A DNA stretch of 64,000 nt from Pseudomonas sp. G34 (GTDB taxonomy: Bacteria; Pseudomonadota; Gammaproteobacteria; Pseudomonadales; Pseudomonadaceae), in the NCBI RefSeq assembly GCF_031119625.1, contig NZ_JAVHZV010000007.1, positions 293,275 to 357,274 on the forward strand, given 5' to 3'. The position numbers and the translations under genes were made by a program. Positions within the stretch are counted from its first letter, which is position 1. Every line of letters starts with the position of its first letter. Below are positions 1 through 8,375 of the stretch, piece by piece. The notes beneath the pieces are model-generated. The model was given only the letters and a program-made list of their open reading frames with translations, was not told where the DNA came from and did no database searches.

Positions 1-40
1 CCTGGACGAGTTCTGTCGCTGGTGGAAGGTGCAGGGCTAA
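1..40 (+). CDS. 3' end of an unidentified protein
   Basis: The first 40 bases read in frame 2 as the last twelve residues of a protein (LDEFCRWWKVQG) and a TAA stop at 38-40. The rest of the gene lies outside the window, so the family cannot be named. About 170 bases without an obvious gene follow before the next start. Confidence 0.5.
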   Translation, partial: LDEFCRWWKVQG

Positions 41-212
41 CCGCCCGCGCCAGGCCTGTGCGGAACCCGGGCCGCTTGTAGCGGGTCTCTGTGCCCGATA
101 CAGGCCGTTGCAACATGTTGATTACTGGCACTACGACACCCAAGCGCCAGCCGTGAATCGGTATACTGCGCGCACTTAGCCTCCACCCTGGTTTTCTCAA
201 GGTTCTCCCCCC

Positions 213-1085
213 ATGCGTAACGATGCCCACGACGAATTCGATGACGTACCCAGCCTGACCCCGGATCGCCGCGATGACGACGATTTCGAGCCCGAGCCGC
301 AGCCCAACGTCCGTGCAGGCGCGGCGCCGCGTGTCGCCAAGGCACCGCGTGCGGCCAGCACCGGGCCGCTGTGGGCGCTGGTCGGTGCCCTGAGCATCGC
401 CCTGGCCGGCCTGGGCTGGTGGAGCTTCCAGCAGATCAGCCTGATGGAGCAGCAACTGGTGGCCACCCAGGAAAGCTTCGCGCGTATCAGCGAGGAAGCG
501 GCGGGGCGTATCCAGGACATTTCCGGCAAGGTGGTGGCGGCCGAGTCCAACGTCACCAGTGGCAGCGAAGCGCTGCGCCTGCAGGTGCGCCAGCTGGAGA
601 ACAAGGTCGCCGAACTGGGTAAGCAGCAACAGGCGGCGGGTGGTCAGCAGAGCGGGCAGGACAAACGCATCGAGCAACTGGTCGCCGACCTCAAGGCCCA
701 GCAGGGCGATGCCGGCAAGTACGCCGACAGCCTGAAGAGCCTGGGCAGCGGCCAGGATGCCCTGAAAACCGAGCTGGCCACACTGAAAACCGAACTGGCT
801 TCGCTCAAGAGCAGCCAGGGCGACGCCGGCAAGCTGGCCGCCCAGGTCAAGAGCCTGGCCGGTGAGGTCGAGGCGCTGAAGAAGGCTGGTAATTCCAATG
901 CTGCAGTCGAGCGTCTGGAGCAGGACATGCTGGTGCTCAAGAGCCAGCTGGACAACCGCCCGGCCGCCAGCAACAACACCAGCAGCACCGCCGAGTTCGA
1001 CGCCTACCGTGCGCAGACCACGCGCAGCATCAACACGTTGCAGGCGCAGATACAGAACCTGCAGCAGCAGATCGACGCCCGCTGA
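213..1085 (+). CDS. single-pass membrane protein with long coiled coil
   Basis: This 290-residue protein has a very acidic cytoplasmic N-terminus (residues 1-35, rich in Asp/Glu), one membrane segment at about 52-72, and then a long region (75-285) of Gln-, Lys- and Ala-rich heptad-like sequence that should form a coiled coil. No catalytic motif is visible. Its layout fits an envelope scaffold or tether, but that is inference. It stands alone and is followed closely by a strong Rho-independent terminator. Similar conserved proteins in Pseudomonas are usually annotated as hypothetical or loosely as ATPase. Confidence 0.8.
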   Translation: MRNDAHDEFDDVPSLTPDRRDDDDFEPEPQPNVRAGAAPRVAKAPRAASTGPLWALVGALSIALAGLGWWSFQQISLMEQQLVATQESFARISEEAAGRIQDISGKVVAAESNVTSGSEALRLQVRQLENKVAELGKQQQAAGGQQSGQDKRIEQLVADLKAQQGDAGKYADSLKSLGSGQDALKTELATLKTELASLKSSQGDAGKLAAQVKSLAGEVEALKKAGNSNAAVERLEQDMLVLKSQLDNRPAASNNTSSTAEFDAYRAQTTRSINTLQAQIQNLQQQIDAR

Positions 1086-1106
1086 TCAGTCCAGACCGTT
1101 GATATG

Positions 1107-1136
1107 AAAAAGCCCGCGTTTTTACGCGGGCTTTTT
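1107..1136. terminator. bidirectional Rho-independent terminator
   Basis: An 8-bp GC-rich stem (AGCCCGCG / CGCGGGCT) with a six-base loop is flanked by an A run on the left and a T run on the right. It can therefore end transcription of the coiled-coil gene from the left and of xenB from the right. Confidence 0.9.
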
Positions 1137-1152
1137 GTTGCTATCTGGAAAA

Positions 1153-2202
1153 TTACAGGCGCGGATAGTCGATATAGCCGACCGGGCCGGAACCGTAGAA
1201 GGTTTCCTTGTGTGGCTCGTTCAGCGGTGCGTTCTGACGCAGGCGCTCGGGCAGGTCCGGGTTGGCGATGAAGGGCACGCCGAATGCCACCGCGTCGGCC
1301 TTGCCACTGGCCAGCCAGGCGTTGGCCTGGTCCTTGGTGAAGCCTTCGTTGGCGATGAACACGCCGCCGAATGCTTCCTTCAGGCTTGGCGACAGGCTGT
1401 CGTCGGCCTCGTGCTCACGGGCACAGAGGAAGGCGATATTGCGTTTGCCGAGTTCGCGGGCCACGTAGGTGAAGGTTTCGGCGCGGTTGGAGTCGCCCAT
1501 GTCGTGGCTGTCGGCGCGTGGCGCCAGGTGCACGCCAACACGGCCCGGTTCCCATATGCTCAATACCGCATCGGTGACGTCGAGCAGCAGGCGGGCGCGG
1601 TTTTCCAGGCTGCCACCGTAGTTGTCGGTGCGCTGGTTGGTGCTGTCCTGCAGGAACTGGTCGAGCAGGTAACCGTTGGCGGCATGGATTTCCACGCCGT
1701 CGAAGCCGGCTGCCTTGGCGTTCTCGGCGCCCTGGCGATAGGCCTCGATGACGTCGGCGATCTCTTCGCTTTCCAGAGCGCGCGGGGTGACGAAGTCCTT
1801 CATCGGGCGGATCAGGCTGACATGGCCGGCCGGCTTGATGGCGCTCGGCGCCACTGGCAGTTCACCGTCCAGGTAGACCGGATCGGAGATGCGGCCCACG
1901 TGCCACAGTTGCAGGACGATCTTGCCGCCATTGGCGTGCACGGCCTTGGTCACGCCGCTCCAGCCACGTACCTGCTCATCGGACCAGATGCCGGGGGTGT
2001 TCGGGTAGCCGACGCCCATTGGCGTGACCGAGGTGGCTTCGCTGATGATCAGGCCCGCCGAGGCGCGCTGTACGTAGTACTCGGCCATCAGGGCATTGGG
2101 CACGCGGCCTTCGTCGGCGCGGCAGCGGGTCAGCGGCGCCATGATGATGCGGTTGGGGAGTTCCAGATCGCCGATCTTGATGGGGTCGAACAGTGTGGTC
2201 AT
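1153..2202 (-). CDS. xenB: Old Yellow Enzyme family alkene/xenobiotic reductase
   Basis: An FMN-dependent NAD(P)H oxidoreductase of the Old Yellow Enzyme family, 349 residues, which is full length. These enzymes reduce activated alkenes, nitro compounds and nitrate esters. Family marks are the N-terminal FMN-binding stretch (PNRIIMAPLTRCRAD, 16-30) and the substrate-pocket pair His173/Asn176 in HAANGYLLDQF. The sequence looks closest to XenB/NemA. An ArsR regulator lies 76 bases upstream on the same strand. That matches the P. aeruginosa pyeR-pyeM-xenB locus, except that the transporter gene pyeM is absent between them. The shared transcript suggests induction by electrophiles or redox stress. 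Confidence 0.88.
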   Translation of the reverse strand: MTTLFDPIKIGDLELPNRIIMAPLTRCRADEGRVPNALMAEYYVQRASAGLIISEATSVTPMGVGYPNTPGIWSDEQVRGWSGVTKAVHANGGKIVLQLWHVGRISDPVYLDGELPVAPSAIKPAGHVSLIRPMKDFVTPRALESEEIADVIEAYRQGAENAKAAGFDGVEIHAANGYLLDQFLQDSTNQRTDNYGGSLENRARLLLDVTDAVLSIWEPGRVGVHLAPRADSHDMGDSNRAETFTYVARELGKRNIAFLCAREHEADDSLSPSLKEAFGGVFIANEGFTKDQANAWLASGKADAVAFGVPFIANPDLPERLRQNAPLNEPHKETFYGSGPVGYIDYPRL

Positions 2203-2278
2203 TGCCTAGATCCTCGAAACAGTTGTTCGGTACAGGTTGATGGACGGGTTGAAAGGTTCGCTTGGCGATCACCGGGGG

Positions 2279-2590
2279 TCAGAGATCGCGGGTGATCCGC
2301 TCGATGAAGGCGTCGATGGCCGCATCGTTGCGCTTGAAGAAGTTCCACTGGCCGACCTTGCGGCTGGTCACCAGGCCGGCGCGCTGCAGCGTGGCCAGAT
2401 GCGCTGAAACCGTGGATTGCGACAGGCCGGTGCGCTCATCGAACTTGCCGGCGCACACACCTATATCGAAGGCGTGATCGGGCTGCACGAAGTGCGCTTC
2501 GGGCTCTTTCAGCCAGCGCAGAATGTCGCGGCGCACGGGATGGGCCAGCGCCTTGATCACTTCGTCCAGATCGATGTCTTCGCTGTTCAT
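2279..2590 (-). CDS. ArsR-family repressor, PyeR-like
   Basis: A 103-residue winged-helix protein of typical ArsR/SmtB length. The recognition region TGLSQSTVSAHLATLQRAGLV lies at about 55-75. No metal-binding Cys pair (CxC) is present in the DNA-binding helix. The single Cys near residue 46, in the stretch before the recognition helix, could sense redox state, but that is inference. The gene sits directly upstream of xenB on the same strand, as pyeR does in P. aeruginosa, and a palindrome stands upstream of its start. Autorepression and repression of xenB are the likely roles. Confidence 0.82.
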   Translation of the reverse strand: MNSEDIDLDEVIKALAHPVRRDILRWLKEPEAHFVQPDHAFDIGVCAGKFDERTGLSQSTVSAHLATLQRAGLVTSRKVGQWNFFKRNDAAIDAFIERITRDL

Positions 2591-2637
2591 CGGGGCTCCT
2601 GCAAGCGTGTAACGCTGTATCGCGATGGGACGAACTT

Positions 2638-2659
2638 TATATCGAGACTTGGCGATATA
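2638..2659. promoter_or_regulatory. candidate ArsR/PyeR operator
   Basis: A perfect inverted repeat TATATCG-N8-CGATATA lies about 50 bases upstream of the ArsR start codon. Its size and AT-rich centre fit a dimer-binding ArsR site. The assignment comes from position and symmetry only. Confidence 0.55.
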
Positions 2660-2744
2660 CAGATCGTTCCAGCAGATAGTGCATATCGACCGGCATGATG
2701 GCGCGCCTCTCGCCGCTGGCGAGGCAAGGCTTTAAGCTGGGGCA

Positions 2745-3323
2745 ATGAATTACCTTGCTCACCTTCATCTGGGCGGCGATGCGCCCGCCGAACTGCTTGG
2801 CAGCCTGTATGGCGATTTCGTCAAAGGGCCACTGGCCGGGCGGTGGCCGGCCGCTATCGAGGCGGGCATCGCCCTGCACCGGCGTATCGACGCCTTCACC
2901 GACAGCCATCCGCTGCAGGCCAGGGCGCGGGCGCGCTTTCCTGCCGCGCGGCGGCGCGTGGCCGGGATATTTCTCGACCTGTTCTTCGATCACTGCCTGG
3001 CCCGCGACTGGCAGCGCTACAGCGATCAACCGCTGCAGCGTTTCACCGACCGCGTTTACCGCGTGCTGGCCGCCGAGCCGCAACTGCCGGGCAGCCTGCA
3101 GCACATTGCCCCGCGCATGGCCGCCCAGGACTGGCTGGGCAGCTACGAGCAGTTCGAGGTGCTGGAACAGGTGATCGCCGGCATGTCGCGACGCCTGTCA
3201 CGGGCGGGCCTGCTGGACGGCGGGCTGGACGATCTGCGCCGCCTCTACGAGCCGCTTAGCGAGGACTTCAGCGCCTTCTACCCGGCACTGATGGCCTTTG
3301 CCCGTGAGCAACGCGGCGCATAG
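2745..3323 (+). CDS. acpH: acyl carrier protein phosphodiesterase
   Basis: AcpH removes the 4'-phosphopantetheine group from holo-ACP, giving apo-ACP; it is a cytoplasmic HD-type metal-dependent hydrolase. The 192-residue length equals the E. coli enzyme. The N-terminus MNYLAHLHLGG and the following GSLYGDFVKG are hallmarks, as are LHRRIDAFTD (about 46-55) and FLDLFFDHCLARDW (about 85-98), which supply His and Asp ligands. It stands alone between the divergent ArsR unit and a convergent GntR gene. Confidence 0.92.
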   Translation: MNYLAHLHLGGDAPAELLGSLYGDFVKGPLAGRWPAAIEAGIALHRRIDAFTDSHPLQARARARFPAARRRVAGIFLDLFFDHCLARDWQRYSDQPLQRFTDRVYRVLAAEPQLPGSLQHIAPRMAAQDWLGSYEQFEVLEQVIAGMSRRLSRAGLLDGGLDDLRRLYEPLSEDFSAFYPALMAFAREQRGA

Positions 3324-3365
3324 CAACGCGGCGTCTTTTCTGGCGGAACAGCGGCGCGGTGGATT

Positions 3366-4304
3366 TCACCGCTGCTCTGCAGCGTTCTGCAATCTCTCGA
3401 ACAGCGTCGCATCGACCTTCTTGCGCCGTGCGCCTTCCAGGTGCGCGCGCATGCGGTCGGCGGCGGCGAGGCGGTCGCCCTGTTCGATCAGGTCGAGGAT
3501 CTCCAGGTGCTGCTCGACCTGAGCACGGCGGTGCTCGCGGGAAACGTCCACGCGGTATTCGACCAGGCGGCGCAGGCGATCCAGGCGCTTGAGCGATTGC
3601 AGCAGAAAGCGGTTGCCGGAAAACCCGGCGATGATTTCGTGGAAGCTCGAATTGGCTTCGTAGAGCTCCTCGATGGTCATGCTCAGGTAGCCACCCTCGG
3701 CGATGAATGTCTGCTGCTTGCGGCAGCTTTCCAGCAGCTCGCGGTCGACCTGGAAGGTCGGCGACAACAGCCCGGCCGGCTCGATGATCGAGCGGAAGGC
3801 GAAGCTTTCCTCGTAGGCCTCGATCGAGTCGATCACCGGCAGCATCTTCCAGCCCTGGCCGCTGCGCTGCTCGGCCCAGCCCTCCTGCTGCATGCGCAGC
3901 AGCGCCGCACGCAATTCGGCGCGGGATACATCGAACTGGCGCATCAGTTCGATCTCGGTGAACTGCTCGGGCAACTGCCGTGACAGGCGCAGGGCGACGA
4001 AGCGGCGGTACACCGAATCCTCCTCGGCCTCGGCGATTTCCTGCACCAGCTCGTTGAGATCCTCCGCCGCCCGGGCGAGGAAGAAACCGCGGTTGCGGTC
4101 GTGCTTGAGCATGCCGCGTTCGGCGAGGTGGTTGAGCACGAACTTCACCGGCGTGCGCGAGGTATTGAGGGTTTGCGCCAGGTGCGATTCGGCCAGGTGA
4201 TGGCCGATGGGCAGACGCTCACGGCGCACGTAGGCGATCACCTCGCGGGCGACGCGCTTCTGCAGGGCAGTGAGAACCGCCGAAGGGGTGTTGTCCTGGG
4301 CCAT
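3366..4304 (-). CDS. GntR-family regulator with two winged-helix domains and an FCD-like domain
   Basis: This 312-residue cytoplasmic regulator has an unusual order. A first winged-helix segment spans about 10-75 (LAQTLNTSRTPVKFVLNHL). A second helix-turn-helix segment spans about 95-160 (ELMRQFDVSRAELRAALLRM). An all-helical FCD-type sensor domain follows to the end. Ordinary FCD regulators are about 220-250 residues with one DNA-binding domain. The start at 4304 (MAQDN) is preferred; an in-frame ATG at 4370 would add 22 residues without a convincing ribosome site. It is divergent from the AbrB-type membrane protein gene, its likely target. Confidence 0.8.
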   Translation of the reverse strand: MAQDNTPSAVLTALQKRVAREVIAYVRRERLPIGHHLAESHLAQTLNTSRTPVKFVLNHLAERGMLKHDRNRGFFLARAAEDLNELVQEIAEAEEDSVYRRFVALRLSRQLPEQFTEIELMRQFDVSRAELRAALLRMQQEGWAEQRSGQGWKMLPVIDSIEAYEESFAFRSIIEPAGLLSPTFQVDRELLESCRKQQTFIAEGGYLSMTIEELYEANSSFHEIIAGFSGNRFLLQSLKRLDRLRRLVEYRVDVSREHRRAQVEQHLEILDLIEQGDRLAAADRMRAHLEGARRKKVDATLFERLQNAAEQR

Positions 4305-4634
4305 GGCAGTGGGCGTCGATTCCTGTCTGGGGTAATGCGCCTGTGCCGAGCGAGTCGGCAGGCGCTGCATTCTGCTACGTAATCGACGCCACGGAAAGAT
4401 GCCGGGCGGCTGGGGGGTTTAAAGGTGGATTGTTTTTTATGCTTCTAAAGATCAATAATAGGAGCGTCGATTCACGAGGCCTGCGGCAGATTCTAACGAT
4501 TGATGCCGTGGCGCTCGACAGGCTGTGAACAACGTAGCGATAGAAAACATCCAATAATCAGGCTTCCGTTTTCCGCGACCACCTCGATCTCGATCCATCA
4601 CCAGGCTGCTGGTGCACGTACCGAAGGGGACGCA

Positions 4635-5684
4635 ATGTTCAAGACCCACTGGAGCAATCACCTGGGCACGCCGATGGTCGGTGCCCTTGGCGCGGTGATC
4701 GCGACGTTTATCGGCTGGCCACTGCCATGGATGATCGGCTCCCTGGTGGCGGTGATTCTGGTGCGCTGCTTCAGCACCTGGCAGCTGCAGCCCCTGCCGG
4801 GCGGGCGCAAGGTCGGCCAGTGGATCATCGGCATCGGTATCGGCCTGCACTTCACGCCGGCGCTGGTGGCGCAGATTGGCGGGCATCTGCTGCCGATCAT
4901 TGTCGGCGCGCTGATCACCGTACTCAGCAGCATCGCCGGCGTGTGGTTCATGCGGCGCACCGGAGAGAACATGGCCACGGCGTACTTTTCCAGCATGCCG
5001 GGCGGCTCCGGAGAAATGGTCAACCTCGGCGCCCGCAACGGCGCCGAACTGACCCGCGTGGCGGCGGCGCAAAGCCTGCGGGTGGTGGCCGTGGTGCTGC
5101 TGGTGCCGGCAGTATTCAAGTTTCTGCTCGGTGATGGTGAGGTGCATTTCCACGCTGCCCACGCGGACTGGCCGTGGCTGGCGCTGATCATGCCGGTGGC
5201 CGCGGCCGCCGGCTGGCTGTTGCAGCGCTACCGCCAGCCCAACCCCTGGCTGTTCGGGCCGCTGCTGGTCAGCGCCGCTGCCAGCATCGGCTTCGACCTG
5301 AGCAGCACGCTGCCGGCCGGCGCCAGCCAGGTTGGCCAGTTGATGATCGGCAGCGCCCTGGGCTGCTTCTTCAACCGCGCGTTCTTCCGTTATGCCCCTT
5401 CATTTCTGGCTCGCACCCTGCTCACCACGCTGGTGATGATGCTGGTGGCGTTGGTCGGTGCGGTGTCGGTCGGCTGGGCAAGCGGGTTGGATATCCAGTC
5501 CCTGACCCTGGGCATGATGCCCGGCGGCATCGCCGAGATGAGCCTGACGGCCGAAACCCTGCAACTGGCCGTGCCGCTGGTGACCGCCATGCAGGTGGTG
5601 CGGCTGTTTCTGGTGCTGTTCCTGGCCGAGCCGATCTTCCGACGCTGGTTGCAGACCGATAGCCCGCAGTTGCGGCGGGCCTGA
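4635..5684 (+). CDS. AbrB-type integral membrane protein (AbrB duplication family)
   Basis: A 349-residue very hydrophobic protein with roughly ten membrane segments. Two similar halves each contain a GxxxPG(G)x(A/S)EM-like turn: SMPGGSGEMVNLG at about 121-133 and GMMPGGIAEMSLTAE near 293-307. This is the pattern of the proteins mislabelled as AbrB regulators or ammonia monooxygenase, which are in fact membrane proteins, perhaps transporters. The start at 4635 follows AAGGGGA; an upstream in-frame extension lacks a ribosome site. The divergent GntR gene probably controls it. The substrate cannot be inferred. Confidence 0.82.
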   Translation: MFKTHWSNHLGTPMVGALGAVIATFIGWPLPWMIGSLVAVILVRCFSTWQLQPLPGGRKVGQWIIGIGIGLHFTPALVAQIGGHLLPIIVGALITVLSSIAGVWFMRRTGENMATAYFSSMPGGSGEMVNLGARNGAELTRVAAAQSLRVVAVVLLVPAVFKFLLGDGEVHFHAAHADWPWLALIMPVAAAAGWLLQRYRQPNPWLFGPLLVSAAASIGFDLSSTLPAGASQVGQLMIGSALGCFFNRAFFRYAPSFLARTLLTTLVMMLVALVGAVSVGWASGLDIQSLTLGMMPGGIAEMSLTAETLQLAVPLVTAMQVVRLFLVLFLAEPIFRRWLQTDSPQLRRA

Positions 5685-5744
5685 TCGGTCTCGTCGTAAT
5701 TCCATTGGCAGCGGCCGCTGCGTGATGGAAGCGGACATCGGCGC

Positions 5745-6127
5745 ACTACCTGTGGGAGCGGGCCATGCCCGCGATTTTTCGCGCGCATGGCGCGCTCCCA
5801 CAAAAAGCGCGGCAATCTCTGCCCTTGCCTTGTTAGCGTCGATCCATGGGAATGTGAGCTCGAAGATGACGCTTTACTACCTGTGGGAGCGGGCCATGCC
5901 CGCGATTTTTTCGCGCGCATGGCGCGCTCCCCAAAAAGCGCGGCAATCTCTGCCCTTGCCTTATTCGCGTCGATCCATGGGAATGCGAACTCGAAGTTGA
6001 CGCTGTACTACCTGTGGGAGCGGGCCATGCCCGCGATTTTTCGCGCGCCTGGCGCGCTCCCACAAAAAGCGCGGCAATCTCTGCCCTTACCTTATTCGCG
6101 TCGATCCGTGGGACTGCGAGCTCGAAG
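5745..6127. repeat. three tandem REP-like units (period about 130 bp)
   Basis: Three near-identical units begin at about 5745, 5876 and 6006. Each opens with CTACCTGTGGGAGCGGGCC, followed by an imperfect palindrome in which ATGCCCGCGA faces the TCGCGCGC...GCGCTCCC arm, then AAAAAGCGCGGCAATCTCTG and a conserved tail ending in GAGCTCGAAG or AACTCGAAG. The core resembles common Pseudomonas REP sequences. The units differ by single-base indels and a few substitutions, so they arose by duplication of the whole 130-bp block. The open frames here are translation artefacts. Confidence 0.9.
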
Positions 6128-6133
6128 AAGATT

Positions 6134-6904
6134 CTAAGCCGCAGCCTGGGCCTCTGGCTGCGGGCCATAGAGCGCTTCGCTGATCGCTGCCTGGGCGCGG
6201 CGGGCCAGTTCGTTGCGGTTGCCGGAGTTGCTGGCGATTGGTTCGAGCAGCTGGATTTCTACCTCGGCGACATCGCTGTTCATCAGCCGCAGCAGGTGCG
6301 AGAGCAGGTCATCGTCGCCGATAAAGGGCGCCACATCGCAGCGCTGCCCATCGCGAACATAACGAATGGCCACCGGCTGCAGGTCGATGCCGCTTTCGAT
6401 GGCGCTGCTCAGCAGGCGGCCGTGAAAGGTGCGCAGGGCCGTGCCGTCGCAGGTGGTGCCTTCCGGGAAGATCAGCAGATGGCGGCCGCCATTCAGATGA
6501 CGACCCAGTTGCTGGTTGAGCAGCCCGCCGTCACCGGCGCCGCGGCGGATGAACAGGGTGCCGGCCTTGTGCGCCAGCCAACCGGCCAGCGGCCAGGTGC
6601 GCACTTCGGCCTTGGACAGGAACGACAGCGGCGCCAGCATGCCGATCAGCGGAATGTCGGTCCAGGAGATGTGATTGCTCAGCCACAGCATCGGTTTTTG
6701 CGGCAGCTGCCCCCGCACGCTGACGCGAAAGGGCAGGGCGTTGCCCAGGCGGGCGAGAAACCAGCGGGTCAGGCGTTGGCGCAGGCCCAGCAAGTCACGG
6801 CGAGTCAGGCGTTCGACCGGCACCAGAAAAGTTGCCAGCAGCGCACCGACGCCGAGCACTGCCGCGAGGCGGCTCAGGCGCAGGTACAGACGCAGTTTGT
6901 TCAT
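6134..6904 (-). CDS. olsA: lyso-ornithine-lipid O-acyltransferase, PlsC family
   Basis: OlsA adds the second acyl chain to lyso-ornithine lipid; the PlsC fold also occurs in 1-acylglycerol-3-phosphate acyltransferases. The 256-residue protein starts with a membrane segment (about 12-30). It carries the catalytic NHxxxxD motif as NHISWTD (His78, Asp83) and the FPEGT box at 146-150. The start at 6904 (MNKL) is preferred over an upstream in-frame start. Its position directly after an OlsB homologue on the same strand makes the ornithine-lipid role much more likely than general PlsC. Confidence 0.85.
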   Translation of the reverse strand: MNKLRLYLRLSRLAAVLGVGALLATFLVPVERLTRRDLLGLRQRLTRWFLARLGNALPFRVSVRGQLPQKPMLWLSNHISWTDIPLIGMLAPLSFLSKAEVRTWPLAGWLAHKAGTLFIRRGAGDGGLLNQQLGRHLNGGRHLLIFPEGTTCDGTALRTFHGRLLSSAIESGIDLQPVAIRYVRDGQRCDVAPFIGDDDLLSHLLRLMNSDVAEVEIQLLEPIASNSGNRNELARRAQAAISEALYGPQPEAQAAA

Positions 6905-7003
6905 GGATTTTTCGGCCTGGAAATAATAGGGAAGAGCGCTTAAGCGGGCAGCGCCCGGCACGGCATTTCTACCGTGACGGGACAGTGTGGGGCAAGCGGT
7001 CGA

Positions 7004-7762
7004 TCAGACCGCGGCTTTGAAATGCTTGGCGTAGCGTGGGCACAGCTCATCGCGCTTGAGCAGGATGAACACGTCGGCGACCTGGAAGTCCTTGTCCCAG
7101 CAGGGCTCACCGCAGATCTTGGCGCCCAGGCGCATGTAGGCCTTGAGCAGCGGTGGCATCTCGGCGATCACGTTGCCCGAGATCTCCAGGCTGGGCAGCG
7201 GCGTTTTCGGCTCGGCGCGCAGGTTCTCGGTGCACAGGTAGCGTTCGCGCAGGCGTTGCATGATCGCCTGGGCCTGGATGCCGCCATCCTGCATGGGGAT
7301 GCTGGCGCAACCCATCAGGTAGCGGTAGCCGCCTTCGTTGAGCACTTCGGCCAGCTCGGCCCACAGAACCGCGATGGTTCCGCCGTTGCGGTACGCGGCG
7401 TCCACGCAGGTGCGGCCGATTTCCAGAATCGGGCCTTGCAGGTGGCGCAGGCCATGCAGGGCAAATTCCTCTTCGCTGTAGAAACGCCCCAGGCTGGCGG
7501 CTGCCTGGTGGTCGAGCAGGCGCGTGGTGGCCACCAGTTCGCCGCTGTTCAGGTCGCGCACACCGATGTGCTGGCAGTGCACGTCGTAGTCGTCCATGTC
7601 CAGGCCCAGCTCGGCGCCCTTGAGCTTTGCATCGAATTCGGCGCTGAACACGCGAAAACGCAGGGCCTGGGCCTCGCGCAGGGCGCGCGGCGTGCTCAGG
7701 CGCTCGGCCTGCAGGCGACGGGGAGCATTGCTGCGCTCGGGTGCCATGGCGTTTTGGGTCAT
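7004..7762 (-). CDS. olsB: L-ornithine N-alpha-acyltransferase
   Basis: OlsB transfers a 3-hydroxyacyl group from ACP to the alpha-amino group of ornithine, the first step to ornithine lipids, which can replace phospholipids under phosphate starvation. The 252-residue protein has the expected size and GNAT-like features: an N-terminal [12 protein letters not shown] block, [19 protein letters not shown] and [10 protein letters not shown] strong ribosome site (GGAGG) precedes the ATG at 7762. The gene is followed 99 bases later by olsA on the same strand. A possible Pho box lies 126 bases upstream. Confidence 0.88.
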   Translation of the reverse strand: MTQNAMAPERSNAPRRLQAERLSTPRALREAQALRFRVFSAEFDAKLKGAELGLDMDDYDVHCQHIGVRDLNSGELVATTRLLDHQAAASLGRFYSEEEFALHGLRHLQGPILEIGRTCVDAAYRNGGTIAVLWAELAEVLNEGGYRYLMGCASIPMQDGGIQAQAIMQRLRERYLCTENLRAEPKTPLPSLEISGNVIAEMPPLLKAYMRLGAKICGEPCWDKDFQVADVFILLKRDELCPRYAKHFKAAV

Positions 7763-7887
7763 GCCTTACCTCCGTTGCGGGTCGGGCAGCCTTGCTGCGC
7801 ACGAACCGGAATTAGCCTGCAGACCTGAGAAAACTCAGGAAACACATTCAGGCTAGGCAGGGCGGGTGTCACGCCCATGAAGGTTCG

Positions 7888-7905
7888 GTGATGCTTATGT
7901 GACAG
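7888..7905 (-). promoter_or_regulatory. possible PhoB binding site upstream of olsB
   Basis: On the minus strand the sequence reads CTGTCAC-ATAA-GCATCAC. The first heptamer matches the Pho-box repeat CTGTCAT at six of seven bases; the second matches poorly. Known phosphate control of olsBA in Pseudomonas makes the site plausible, but one good half-site is weak evidence. Confidence 0.3.
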
Positions 7906-8006
7906 GCGGCGAGCTGCTGCCGGGCATAGCTACCAGGCACAGGTAGTGCCGTGAGCAGGCAATCTTGCTTACCATGGGCGCCCGCCGTCTTCGAGCCACG
8001 CCGCCC

Positions 8007-8288
8007 ATGTTCTTCGTCCGCAACCTCGGTTTGCCTTTCATCCTCATCATTGGCGGCGTGGTGGCCATGATGGGCCTGGTGATCCTCTCCCAGCAGGGTG
8101 GCGCCGCCACGGGCTGGGCGCGGGCGCTGTTTCCCTGGATGGGCCTGCTGCCGGCCCTTGGGGCGGCCTGGGCAGTACGCCGGCTGGTGCAGATCGGGCA
8201 GTGGCGGCGCGGCACCCTGAATGGCGATTGTCCGCGCTGCACCGGGGTGATGGCGGGCGGGCGCTGCCGCATGTGCGGGCAACGCTGA
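8007..8288 (+). CDS. small membrane protein with C-terminal zinc ribbon
   Basis: A 93-residue protein with two membrane segments (about 4-26 and 36-56) followed by a short basic stretch. Its C-terminal CPRC...CRMC cluster spans about 74-91 and could bind one zinc. The ATG at 8007 (MFFVRN) is chosen because it begins right at the first hydrophobic segment; an earlier in-frame start at 7965 adds a basic tail. I do not recognise a named family. It is divergent from olsB and precedes the ODP gene by 87 bases. Confidence 0.7.
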   Translation: MFFVRNLGLPFILIIGGVVAMMGLVILSQQGGAATGWARALFPWMGLLPALGAAWAVRRLVQIGQWRRGTLNGDCPRCTGVMAGGRCRMCGQR

Positions 8289-8375
8289 GCCAGCGTCGGC
8301 TTCCCTGACCCAGGTCATCACCCGCGCCCTGGCAGCTCCCTAAGCTCTGCCACTTTGGCTGACGAGTGTGCCGGT

